From NCBI GenBank assembly GCA_012934845.2, contig WNNJ02001495.1, forward strand, positions 124,001-188,000: a stretch of DNA of 64,000 nucleotides, in the 5' to 3' direction. The notes beneath the pieces are model-generated. The model was not told the origin of the DNA and ran no database searches. It saw only the letters and a list, made by a program, of their open reading frames with translations. The stretch is from Pomphorhynchus laevis. Lineage: Eukaryota > Acanthocephala > Palaeacanthocephala > Echinorhynchida > Pomphorhynchidae. Below are positions 55,691 through 64,000 of the stretch, piece by piece; the stretch's first letter is position 1; every line of letters begins with the position of its first letter. Both the position numbers and the translations under genes were made by a program.

Positions 55691-58142
55691 ATTCCTTTGA
55701 AAAATTCTTGTAAGACAGCAACTTTTTAGCGTCTACCCTCTGCTCCAACTCTTGAATATCATTCTTGAGCAGAGCCATTTGAGCGATTCTCTGAGACGAA
55801 GGATTCGCATCCGTTCGTAAACCCCAGAGAATACGTTTCAAATGAAGAGCTTTAGGAGTGTACTTGATGTTGGGCGGTCGTTTAGTAGTTAAAAATTTAT
55901 TTGCATTACTAAAAATTGCATTATTTAAAATTAATAGAGAATTTGATTCTTTTAATTTATTTGTAAAATTTGTCAAAAACGTCTCATCTAAAATATTCAA
56001 ACAATCGAAAAAATTAAAATTATTATTTATTATAAAATTATTATTGCAAATACTAAAATTTATTATTTCATTAAAAGTATTTTTTAAAATAGTACAAAAA
56101 ATATTTTTATTATTTAAATTTATCATTACTTCGCTTATTGATCTATTAAAAGCTTGTATACCCGCCCGTGTCAGTTGGAATCTTATCTTGAAAACTAGTT
56201 CCTCCTTCCACGACCAATATACAAGCTTATGCCCATCATTAAAAGTATCTGGCAGCAAAGTCTGCTGCCATTTAATTTTAAAATTTGTATTTTTGTTTTG
56301 CATAGCAAAATCTAACGTGGAGCAATAACCATTGCGACGACGGATAAATGTCCCTTCCGGGGGACATATGACCTCCCATGCTGGAGCGATCATGCTGCCC
56401 ACCCGAGACCCACCGTCGTCGTTGAAATCTCCAATTAAAAATTGACCACCCAAATTGAAGATCTTCAACAGCATTGATCGAATCTCTCTCCTCCCCTTTT
56501 TCGAACTCCAGGCCCCCGGCTTGATGTAACAATTTGCTACATAAACTGGGCGTCTAGAGCTGAAAAACCGGAGGAGCTGAAATGAACCTACTTCGCTAGT
56601 GCCATGCGATAGTAAAGATGCGCAAAAACGCTTCTTTACCACCGACACTAGGAAGAGTTCCATCCTGAGACCTTCTGCTGACACAAATGTGTCGCAGTCG
56701 TCGATCTTGCTGCTAAAAATCCTCAATTGATCGGGTGATCTTGCTTCCTGCAAGAGAAGCACATCTGCCGGTATGAGACTGAAATACTGTATCAGGTTCT
56801 TAACAGAACCTATATTCCAACTCATTAGACAGATGTTTTCAAGCGAAGAATACTCAATTCTTAGTTTTTTTCTTGCATTCGAAGCTTTGTGCCATGAACT
56901 GCCCCTCCGACTCGACGCCACCTGAAGTGATTCAGGTAACGTCAGCATCTTTATAGCAGTCCCTGGCGCTTTAATCGAAAGACCCTCAGAATCAGTCGAT
57001 ACTACGGAACAATAGTCCATATTATTGTCCTCATTTTGAGGGCCTTGTATTTGTGACAAATCGTTGAAACGATTGAAAGTAGTCACAGAAATCGATGACT
57101 TGTCTTTCTCCCGTTTCAACAATTTGTATTTGCGTAATGTTGCTGTGTTCAACTCCGATTTGAATTTCTTCAAATCAGCTTCGTGGACTACAGCATCTCT
57201 TTTTAATTTTGCATTTTCCTGTCTTAAGGCAGCCATTTCTTTTTCAAGAGTAAGTACTCTCTCGATCAACATCGCTGCTTGTCCAGCATGTTGGTAGGAC
57301 TGAGTCCTAAGGTAGGACTGAGTTTCCTCACAAGCCTTCTTGTTCTCACCGTTTACCCAGGCCAAGTAAGACTTGAACTCTGGACAAACGTGTGAGTACG
57401 CCTTGTGAGGTTGCCTACAGTTTGCACATGTCGGCCTATTTTTATTTCCACATGCTTGTGTTTCGTGTTCTTCTCCGCAGTGGACGCAACGCGGTGACAC
57501 TTCTCGACACATGTTCGAAAAATGTCCCCAGCGCTGACATCTATAACACTGCGGATACCGAAAGGCAGCATCGTCTTCGTCGAATATCTTTACAGATATT
57601 CGATGTCCGCAGATGCTGCCTCCATCTTCTTTCAATTTTTTCAAACTACATATAGTTCCCTTCAAAAGAAAGGAACTATATGATTGATTGTATGATTTGC
57701 ATGTTTTCAGAATCTTTACATAATATTGATGTAAGAATTCTTCAACATCTTCTTTCTCCGCAGATGACGGTACATCCCTAAGGATGGCCGTCACTTGTGG
57801 AGAAATGTCGATAACATCAAACTCTTCCTCCTGTCCAAAAGCCGCATTGAATTTATCCTTCATAACTGAGCTTTTGAAGGAGATTCGGCTGAAATTTTCT
57901 TTTTTGAAAAACCGTTCGAAGATTTCTCCTCGAACGGTTTTTCTCATTTCCTTTTCGATTTCTCTTATTTTTTTGTTAAAGTTATGGCTTTCCTTCCATG
58001 TTATTTTCAATGTAAAAGAGTCCTGCTTTATGGGCATAAGCCTCTTTTGCACTGAGGATTCTAAATTCATATTTCTTAAATCTTCGTATTGTTGGGAAGA
58101 TTTTATTTTCCCAACTGTCTTAGAGCTATCAAACCCTTCCAA
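55635..58142 (-). CDS. LINE G gag-like plus endonuclease single ORF, 835 aa
   Basis: Residues ~1-195 form a gag-like region. Residues ~205-265 hold three zinc knuckles ('CYRCQRWGHFSNMC', 'CVHCGEEHETQAC', 'CANCRQPHKAYSHVC'). Residues ~280-350 look like a coiled coil ('IERVLTLEKEMAALRQENAK'). Residues ~440-650 are an APE-type endonuclease ('ICLMSWNIGSVKN', 'LLLQEAR', 'FLIGDFND', 'STLDFAM', 'FNDGHKLVYW', the last replacing the usual SDH). An Asn-rich stretch (~680-750) follows. In most I/Jockey-group LINEs gag and endonuclease are on separate ORFs, so the fusion is notable. No internal stops over 2.5 kb. Confidence 0.85.
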   Translation of the reverse strand: MEGFDSSKTVGKIKSSQQYEDLRNMNLESSVQKRLMPIKQDSFTLKITWKESHNFNKKIREIEKEMRKTVRGEIFERFFKKENFSRISFKSSVMKDKFNAAFGQEEEFDVIDISPQVTAILRDVPSSAEKEDVEEFLHQYYVKILKTCKSYNQSYSSFLLKGTICSLKKLKEDGGSICGHRISVKIFDEDDAAFRYPQCYRCQRWGHFSNMCREVSPRCVHCGEEHETQACGNKNRPTCANCRQPHKAYSHVCPEFKSYLAWVNGENKKACEETQSYLRTQSYQHAGQAAMLIERVLTLEKEMAALRQENAKLKRDAVVHEADLKKFKSELNTATLRKYKLLKREKDKSSISVTTFNRFNDLSQIQGPQNEDNNMDYCSVVSTDSEGLSIKAPGTAIKMLTLPESLQVASSRRGSSWHKASNARKKLRIEYSSLENICLMSWNIGSVKNLIQYFSLIPADVLLLQEARSPDQLRIFSSKIDDCDTFVSAEGLRMELFLVSVVKKRFCASLLSHGTSEVGSFQLLRFFSSRRPVYVANCYIKPGAWSSKKGRREIRSMLLKIFNLGGQFLIGDFNDDGGSRVGSMIAPAWEVICPPEGTFIRRRNGYCSTLDFAMQNKNTNFKIKWQQTLLPDTFNDGHKLVYWSWKEELVFKIRFQLTRAGIQAFNRSISEVMINLNNKNIFCTILKNTFNEIINFSICNNNFIINNNFNFFDCLNILDETFLTNFTNKLKESNSLLILNNAIFSNANKFLTTKRPPNIKYTPKALHLKRILWGLRTDANPSSQRIAQMALLKNDIQELEQRVDAKKLLSYKNFSKEWWQTIRRIHLPFLEGSGF

Positions 58143-58311
58143 CTGTGACTATATGTATATGTATATATGTGTTTATAAATAACTAAAAAAAATAAAAAAA
58201 ATAAATAAATAAAAAAAAGTTAATAAGAAAAGGAAAAAAAATTCACAAAAAATTTTTATATATATGAAAGAAAAAAAACAGAAATTAAATCAACAACCAA
58301 AAACTTACCTC

Positions 58312-58480
58312 AGCTACCAACATAGCTATTGATTCCGAAAACTTGTACACAAATATAGCTCTTGATTCCTAAAACTTGTACACAAATATAGCTCTTGATT
58401 CCGAAAACTTGAACACCAATATAGCTCTTGATTCCGAAAACTTGTACACAAATATAGCTCTTGATTCCGAAAACTTGAAC
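58312..58480 (-). repeat. 33-bp tandem repeats in the leader of LINE G
   Basis: About five units of a 33-mer built on AATATAGCTCTTGATTCCGA and AAACTTGTACAC. The length is a multiple of three, so the array is open as an 11-residue repeat (VFGIKSYICVQ) on the minus strand, but it lies upstream of the ORF1 start and more likely serves as promoter or leader. Confidence 0.8.
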
Positions 58481-58599
58481 AACACTTCCGAAAAAGCTCG
58501 ACAATGCTTTTTTAAAAGGTACATGTTTATATAAAAAAGTTTAAAACGATCACCGACATTTGCTTTGGGCAGGTGCTTCTGTTGTTAGTGATAACCAAC

Positions 58600-59262
58600 T
58601 TGGACACTCATTTAAAATGGACAAATGTACATAAGATAAAAGTTAAATTTCCAAAGTGCACCTATATGCATTTGGGAGAACAATATTTAGATCAGTTGTA
58701 ACATAGGATCCTTATTATTACTTACAGTAGGTTAGTTCAAAGATCTAGGAATTGTTGTGGCAAACAACTTAAAAAATTAAACAAATACATATGATATTTG
58801 TTCTAGGGCGATGAGAACATTTGGTATTATAAGGAGATTCTTCATAAATTCTCAATAGACAATTTCCCCTAATATCGCACCATGAAATCACCATTTGGAT
58901 TGCTGCTTTTCAGTCAGCCGTGAAATCGGCAGTCCTCTGTGATCATTAGAATGGGTGTTCCTCGAAGTTCTATTATTAGCCCATTATTTTTTACTATATT
59001 CATAAATGATCTGCCTGACATTATTAAGTTACCTTTGCTGATGTACGCATATGATTTAAGGCGAGAGATTATATCTGATCTAGATAGATATATTCTTCAA
59101 GTGGACTTGACGCACTTTTAAAATGAGCAAATAAAAAAAAACAATAAAAGTCAATGTTGTAAAGTGCATCTATATGCATTTGGGCGAACAATATTTAGAT
59201 CCCTGTTATATCATAGGATCCGTAGTATTATTTAAACCGATCAGTTCAAAGATCTAGGAATT
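58600..59262 (+). mobile_element. CR1-like LINE fragment, rearranged (same family as 14.5-15.8 kb)
   Basis: 58600-58855 matches 15046-15320 of the copy at 14.5 kb; then 58860-59262 matches 14835-15200, i.e. an upstream part follows a downstream part, and the AAATGAGCAAATA...AAAGTCA block recurs. RT text: 'MGVPRSSIISPLFFTIFIND' then 'MYAYDLRREIISDLDRY', with the same YADD-to-YAYD change. Broken and non-functional. Confidence 0.75.
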
Positions 59263-59265
59263 TTT

Positions 59266-59312
59266 GATCTAGTACGAAGATCTAGTACGAAGATCTAGTA
59301 CGAAGATCTAAT
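59266..59312. repeat. 13-bp tandem repeat
   Basis: About 3.5 units of GATCTAGTACGAA, growing out of the GATCTAGGAATT end of the LINE fragment before it. Confidence 0.8.
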
Positions 59313-59370
59313 ACGCGTCCCAAGCGTACTTAGGAGGCTCTTTTAAATTGGGCAAATTAAAATAAAATAA

Positions 59371-59480
59371 AAGTCAGTTCCAGATTTTTCCTGTCAGTTC
59401 CAGATTTTTCCTGACAGCCCAAGATTTTTCCTGTCAGTTCCAGATTTTTCTTGTCAATTCTAGATTTTTCCTGTCAGTTT
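59371..59480 (+). repeat. 20-bp tandem repeats in the leader of LINE family I
   Basis: Five and a half units of CTGTCAGTTCCAGATTTTTC with few changes, ending about 45 bp before the first ATG of the family I ORF1 (59527). Confidence 0.85.
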
Positions 59481-59526
59481 CGCTCGCCACGCTGGCGGCT
59501 TGTGCTTAAGCTCTCGATAAAAAATC

Positions 59527-60225
59527 ATGCTTAGAAAAACTCGATCTCTAATTCCCGTTACTGATTACGCATCTTCCACATCGAAATGCAATGATCGTTA
59601 TACAAGTTTGGAAGTTGGATGCGCGTGTAAATATTGTGACATATGGACCCTTGTTCGAGTTAAAACATCTGAACGTTCAAAGTTTAAAAGTAAACCGTTT
59701 ACATGTGGTTTTTGTGATTCAGCAACACTTTTCACAGCTATCATGCTCCTTCACTTTTGTCACACATACGACTACTCAGACTGATACAGCTTTTGACGTT
59801 TCCTTCGCATCAACATCTAACTTCACATCGTATAATCCCATTCTTGAACCTTCTCTTACACACACTCCTCGTTCAATTTACGATAAAACTTCCATTCATG
59901 TTCATCATCCTAGCAAGACAAACGGTAAAGCTGTTCATCTCGTACCTTATCTGTCCTATTCCTCCCCTATCTAAATACATATCATACTTCTTTCTTCGCT
60001 TCACGTACTCCTTACTCTACCTACCCTGTATCACTTTTCAATAATTTAAAACCTTCCGTCAAAATCATCTCCAGTAACATCTCCGATCAACCAATTCAAC
60101 ACTCCACTTCTGTCACACATGCTCCAACTTATCTTCAATCTTAATCGAGCAACCCTGTCATTCCCACTTATATCTGCTCTTCTGCCTCTACTCCTTCCAG
60201 ATCTGTTCGTTCACCAAATACACCT
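59527..60225 (+). pseudogene. Family I ORF1, N-terminal part (interrupted)
   Basis: 'EVGCACKYCDIWTLVRVKTS' then 'FTCGFCDSATLF' parallels the family A ORF1 zinc region ('FVCGFCANKL'). It is followed by a Ser/Thr/Pro-rich linker in shifting frames. The ORF is broken by at least two shifts before the A3 insertion. Confidence 0.7.
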
Positions 60226-60228
60226 AAT

Positions 60229-60795
60229 CGACTTCCGTTCTTGTATGTCTCTTCTTTCATCGCTTCTTTTCCCTAAAATCGATTACTGCCCTAGCATATT
60301 CGCCAATTCTCCAAAATCCATCATCCTACCCCTACAACGGATAATCAACACCGCCGTTCGAGTGCTCTTTCGTCTCCGTCGCTTCGACCACACATTCACA
60401 TATCTTGCCCAACTCTCCTGGCCCACCATCCACATCCGCATCAAACTCCGCCTTCTCGTTACTTTTCGTCTCATCGCTGTCGGCTCCCCATCGTTCATCA
60501 ACCTTCCTTTCTTAGACGACACTCGCCCCACCTCGCTATCGCTGCGTTCCCGTCATACCCTCTTACTCCACGTTCCTAATTACTCCAACAACTACGGTCT
60601 CCGATCCTTCCTCGTCGCCGCCTCACTCGCCTGGAATCAACTCCCTCTCGACGTCCGCCGCGCCCCTCCTTTATCACATTCAAACACCTCCTCCGTTCAC
60701 ACCTTCTCGACACCTGATTTACAGTTTTGTTTTGTTGTGGTCATGTAAGCGTGCGCTGGCACGCATTTGCCACGTTAAAATAAATCTTTTTTAAT
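60229..60795 (+). mobile_element. LINE family A copy A3: 5'-truncated insertion inside family I ORF1
   Basis: From 60229 it matches A1 from about 7493 almost base for base ('IDFRSCMSLLSSLLFPKIDY') to the end, including the hairpin (60749-60764) and the AAATAAATC tail. Compared with A1 it lacks 3 bp near 60455, lacks the extra T near 7905, and has one base fewer at 60660 (GCGCCCC), which shifts its last residues. Very similar to A1, so both are young. Confidence 0.9.
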
Positions 60796-61362
60796 CGTTT
60801 TCCTTCGCGCGATCGCTGTATTATCATAACAAACTTAAAGCTTCCCGAATCTGCTTCTCCACTATCTCGCCTCGATGATGATGGCGATCGCTGTATTATC
60901 ATATCAAACTTGAAGCTTCCCGAATCTGCTTCTCCACTATCTCGCCTCGATGATGATGTATATGCTTCCAGGTCAATCCTAGCGACCATTCTTCCTGATT
61001 ATAATCCATCCCTATTCAATAATATCGCTCCTGTATCTTTGATCCGTTTAAACAAATCCAATAAATCCGATCATCTCATACCTCCATTCCTAAAAATCGT
61101 TTTCCGGCATAGTTCACATGCTTCCTCGATACTCTCCCAACGTTTTAAACTTCTTGCCATTTTATATACTTGTTGTATCTATCCTGACAGCTCCCCTTCT
61201 GATATTGCCCAACTCAATTTAGCTCGCATTGAGAAACATCGACGTGAAACAAACGGCGACTCATCATTATCAATCAGTCAAATCAACGGAAATTTTCACG
61301 CTGTACACACGAGGCCAAAAATCCTATGGCGTCCAGTCTCTCCCCCATGTCTTCTTTGCTAG
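60796..61362 (+). CDS. Family I ORF1, C-terminal domain
   Basis: Open in one frame: 'RCIIITNLKLPESASPLSRL', 'FNNIAPVSLIRLNKSNKSD', 'FLKIVFRHSSHASSILSQRF', 'ARIEKHRRETNGDSSLSIS' and 'GNFHAVHTRPKILW' to TAG, parallel to A1 ORF1 ~185-341. An exact 75-bp tandem duplication (60809-60883 and 60884-60958) repeats 25 residues in frame. It ends 37 nt after the ORF2 ATG, just as in family A. Confidence 0.75.
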   Translation, partial: RFPSRDRCIIITNLKLPESASPLSRLDDDGDRCIIISNLKLPESASPLSRLDDDVYASRSILATILPDYNPSLFNNIAPVSLIRLNKSNKSDHLIPPFLKIVFRHSSHASSILSQRFKLLAILYTCCIYPDSSPSDIAQLNLARIEKHRRETNGDSSLSISQINGNFHAVHTRPKILWRPVSPPCLLC

Positions 61363-64000
61363 TCGATATCGCTCCTGAGCATACTTTTCGTCTTAGTTTT
61401 TCTACACTCGCTTGATTCTTCACAAAGCTGATGTGCTCCATGATATATTCGATCAATTATCTATCGATGTTATCTGTATTACCGAATCTTAACACTCTGA
61501 CTCTGACGATCTTGCTGTTCGTCGTCTTTGCCGCTCTGGTTGTTCTCTAGTTGAATCAGCTCGCCCGATTGTCTCTTCCACATCTACTGCTTATAACCAT
61601 GGCGGTATTGTTGTCACTGCTCGTCACCCAACGTCTTTGCGTAAAATTACGCTAACATCCATTACACCTCGTTCCAATTACTCATATGCAAATTGTCAAC
61701 TACTTTCCCTCTGGAACTTGTAATTGTATACCGTCCAGGCTCAGTTGCCCCCTCACGTATGTTCTTTAACGACCTTGCAGATCTTATGTCTCACTGTTCA
61801 TTGTCTTATACTCCTGATTTTGTTCTCGGTGACTTTAACATTCGTCTTGATCGCCCGGCTGACTCTGACTCTATCACTTTAACTAATATTTTTTCTGATT
61901 TTAACTATAAATTACTTTCAACAAGCCCAACTCATATTCTCGGCGGTGCTCTCGACATCATAGGTTCCTAACTGCGTCAATGACTATACCTCCTTGTCAA
62001 TTACTGATCCTGGTTTGTCCGATCATTTCCTTGTCACTCTTGCCCGTTCGACCCCGACGTTTTCAGAGCTTGCGCCATGCTCCGTGGTTCGATTTCGACT
62101 GTTGTCTTTCTAAGCGTTGACCACGTTACTCTTTTCGTGTGCTTAATTGTTTTCTTAAACTTTCTCCAAACATACTCACTCCAAATCTCCGCTCTTCGCC
62201 GTTCCCATCTCATTCTTATGCTTACTAAGCGTACTCTCTTTTGGCGAAATCAACTCGAGTCCTCTTACAACTCTAAATCTCACTGGAAAATCTTAAACTC
62301 AAATCTTTCAAGATCACCTAATCCTTGTAACATAAATCCTGATGAATTTTCTTCTTATCTACAATCTACGCTATCTAATTTACTTTCTCTTCTACCCATA
62401 TGCCCCTTGTATCCTCTCTTCTATTTGAATACTTCCACCACAGAGCTATTCCACCTTCTTCCCGTTTCGTCTGATGATTTTTTTTCGGTTCTTCTATCAT
62501 TACCTAATAAAACATCTCCTTCTCACCCAATTCCCGCTCACTTGTTAAAAATAACCGCTCATATATCTCACCCTTCCTAACCACATTGTTCAAAGTGGTT
62601 ATCCGTAGCCGCACATTTCATTCCTACTGGAAGGAAGTGTACTCCTTCCAGTAGGAAGGAAAGAAATGTACTCCTCTCCTCAAAAAGGAAATCCTCTCCT
62701 TTTTCAGGAGATAATTTGAGAAATCCTCTCCTCAAAAAGCAATATCTCGACCCCTCACTACCATCTTCGTACCGCCCTATCTCACTTCTCTCAACACTCT
62801 TCAAACTCCTTGAGCATCTTGTTCGCAATCAAGTTAATGCATATATATTTTCCTTTAACTTGTTTCCTCTCTTCCAAGCTGCTTTTCGCTCTAATCACTC
62901 AAATGAAAGTGCATGTCTTAAAGTTTATAACGACTTACTCATATCGCGCGATCAAAAATTATGTAGTGTCATAGCTTCTCTTGATCTCTCATCTGCTTTT
63001 GACATCGTCGATCACTCGATACCTCTTCATCGTCTTCATCATGATTATAGCTTCTATTTACCCACTGTAGCTTGGTTTTCTTCATATCTATCAAACCATA
63101 CTTTTCGCGAGTCTTCTAACTCTTCTCTCTCGCATCCTTCTTCCATCCCGTCCGGTGTTCCACAAGGCTCCGTATTAGACCCTTTGCTTTTCTTTCTTCC
63201 CGGTAATTTGTCTGCTATTTCTCATATATTTAACTTCCATGTTATGCAATATGCTGATGACATTGTAATCTATGATCATACACCTGCTTATCATATTCAT
63301 GATCTTATTGTTTCTGCTTCCAACTGTCTTGCTTCAATTTTCAATCATATTTTTTCTCTTCGTATTTCTCTGAATTCGAATAAATCCAAAATTATGTGGA
63401 TCCTACCTCGACGCCTCGGCTTAGAGCCTCCCTCCGTATCATTAAATTATACAATTCTTCCTACCGTTGACAATCTCGTTTTCCTAGTCTTCCATTTCGA
63501 CAACCGACTTTCACTTAAACCTTTCGTTAGAGATAAATTACGCTCATCTACCTTGATTATCCGCAACCTCCGTCAAATTCGTAGATTGATCGATTTCCCT
63601 TCTTGTATGACTCTCATATCTTCTCTCCTTTTCTCAAGACTTGATTACTGTCTGAGTCTATTTCCCAACTCAGTTAAATCCACTCTTCTTTTACAACGCA
63701 TCGTAAACGAAGCCGTCCGAATTCTCCTCTAACTTCGTCGTTTTGGTCATGCATCTTACTATCTTGCTTATCTCGATTTGCCTACCATTTATGCTCGTGT
63801 TCAAATTCGTCTTCTTCTCATTGCTTTCCGCCTTGTAACTTTTCCTACTCCTTTATTTCCCAACCTTCCTTTTTTCGACTATTCTCGTCCAGTTTACTGT
63901 TCTCTGCGCTCCTGTAATTCCCTTCATTTACATGTCCCAAACTACTTTACATATTTTGGCTTTCGCACCTTCGTTGTGGCTGCTCCTCTCTCGTGGAATC
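61326..64000 (+). pseudogene. Family I ORF2 (endonuclease and RT), broken and incomplete
   Basis: Starts at the ATG at 61326 (overlapping ORF1 by 37 nt). Endonuclease traces: 'VIYRPGSVAPS', 'DFVLGDFNIRLDRP', 'SPTHILGGALDII' (61720-61960). The RT from 62716 is largely open to 63732: 'SYRPISLLSTLFKLLEHLV', 'ASLDLSSAFDIVDHS', 'SGVPQGSVLDPLLF', 'MQYADDIVIYDHT' and 'NSNKSKIMWILPRR', then a stop at 63730 and continuation in the same style to the window edge. Several breaks lie in 61370-62700. Confidence 0.8.
62621..62657. repeat. 15-bp perfect hairpin within family I ORF2
   Basis: TTCCTACTGGAAGGA, 7-nt loop, then the exact reverse complement; next to it CTCCTCAAAAAG and ATCCTCTCCT recur within 100 bp. 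This is a local scrambled duplication at the place where family A reads a simple 'HWKSAIVRPLLKKQ'. Confidence 0.75.

Larger units (their letters stand above)
54386..58510 (-). mobile_element. LINE G: gag-endonuclease / RT element with repeat leader
   Basis: Minus strand: 33-bp tandem repeats (58480-58312), a 170-bp leader, one long ORF (58142-55635) carrying gag, zinc knuckles and endonuclease, then the RT in another frame (about 55690-54386) with one in-frame TGA near 55352. The frame change lies near 55650-55690, where the RT frame continues as 'WRAAASKWISSKGFGNVLHE'. The RT stops soon after the palm and thumb ('VLSGLYFYSN') and no RNase H is seen, so the 3' end is probably truncated near 54386. 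RT wording groups it with LINE H. Few breaks; fairly young. Confidence 0.8.
59371..64000 (+). mobile_element. LINE family I: cousin of family A, decayed, runs off the window
   Basis: Order: 20-bp repeat leader, ORF1 N-terminus (59527-60225), inserted family A copy A3 (60229-60795), ORF1 C-terminus (60796-61362), ORF2 endonuclease (61326-62100) and RT (62400-64000+). Amino-acid text is clearly homologous to but well diverged from family A. ORF2 contains several stops and shifts. The 3' end is outside the window. Confidence 0.85.

Noticed and set aside
55858-56328. 156-aa Phe/Leu/Lys-rich plus-strand ORF
   Set aside because: Antisense shadow of the Asn-rich end of the LINE G gag-endonuclease ORF.
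58310-58504. 64-aa protein of 11-residue repeats (VFGIKSYICVQ)
   Set aside because: Direct translation of the 33-bp leader repeats of LINE G, upstream of its true ORF; open only because 33 is divisible by three.

Overview
This window is eukaryotic, animal nuclear DNA. It is AT-rich, has short spliced exons, holds two recognisable animal genes, and is dominated by retrotransposon sequence. The Methuselah-like seven-helix receptor leans towards an arthropod, but the phylum is not proven. The LINE coding regions are visibly richer in C and T than the AT-rich host DNA around them.

Layout. 0.6-1.3 kb: an unrecognised membrane-tailed ORF (-). 1.9-3.1 kb: remnant of a CR1/Jockey-like LINE (-). 3.9-8.08 kb: a near-complete two-ORF CR1/L2-like LINE ('family A', copy A1, +) headed by a 14 x 13 bp minisatellite, between two unrecognised host-like ORFs. 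8.5-15.8 kb: a decayed CR1-like LINE (+), probably split by a gag/EN/RT LINE (9.8-13.1 kb). 16.0-19.2 kb: a tandem repeat array with hammerhead-ribozyme (HHR) cores on the minus strand, split by a 5'-truncated CR1-like LINE (16.28-18.01 kb). 20.1-22.4 kb: a second repeat array with a different, better preserved small HHR, arranged as an inverted repeat with arms of about 590 bp. 22.9-25.7 kb: a CR1-like LINE (-) with its RT core deleted. 27.6-36.95 kb: a spliced host gene whose exons match A-kinase anchor protein 10 (D-AKAP2), with family A copy A2 antisense in its last intron. 37.7-38.76 kb: old LINE remains. 39.6-40.75 kb: AT-rich dispersed repeats. 41.5-42.5 kb: the Methuselah-like GPCR. 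43.1-46 kb: a broken Penelope-like element invaded by a Ty3/gypsy integrase fossil. 48.5-53.56 kb: two copies of an RT plus restriction-like-endonuclease LINE, one young (open ORF, 15 bp target-site duplication, A-rich tail). 54.4-58.5 kb: a LINE with gag and endonuclease in one ORF. 58.6-59.3 kb: rearranged CR1-like fragment. 59.37-64.0 kb: LINE 'family I', a cousin of family A, running off the window and itself invaded by a truncated A copy.

How it fits together. At least five non-LTR lineages plus Penelope have layered over a sparse host gene landscape, with several nested insertions that can be ordered in time. The most unusual content is the two independent families of hammerhead-bearing repeats (retrozyme-like), with a decayed relative at 29.3 kb. 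Also notable are the tandem repeats just upstream of several unrelated retroelement ORFs, and a possible alternative last exon of the AKAP10-like gene that carries a second helix of the same type.
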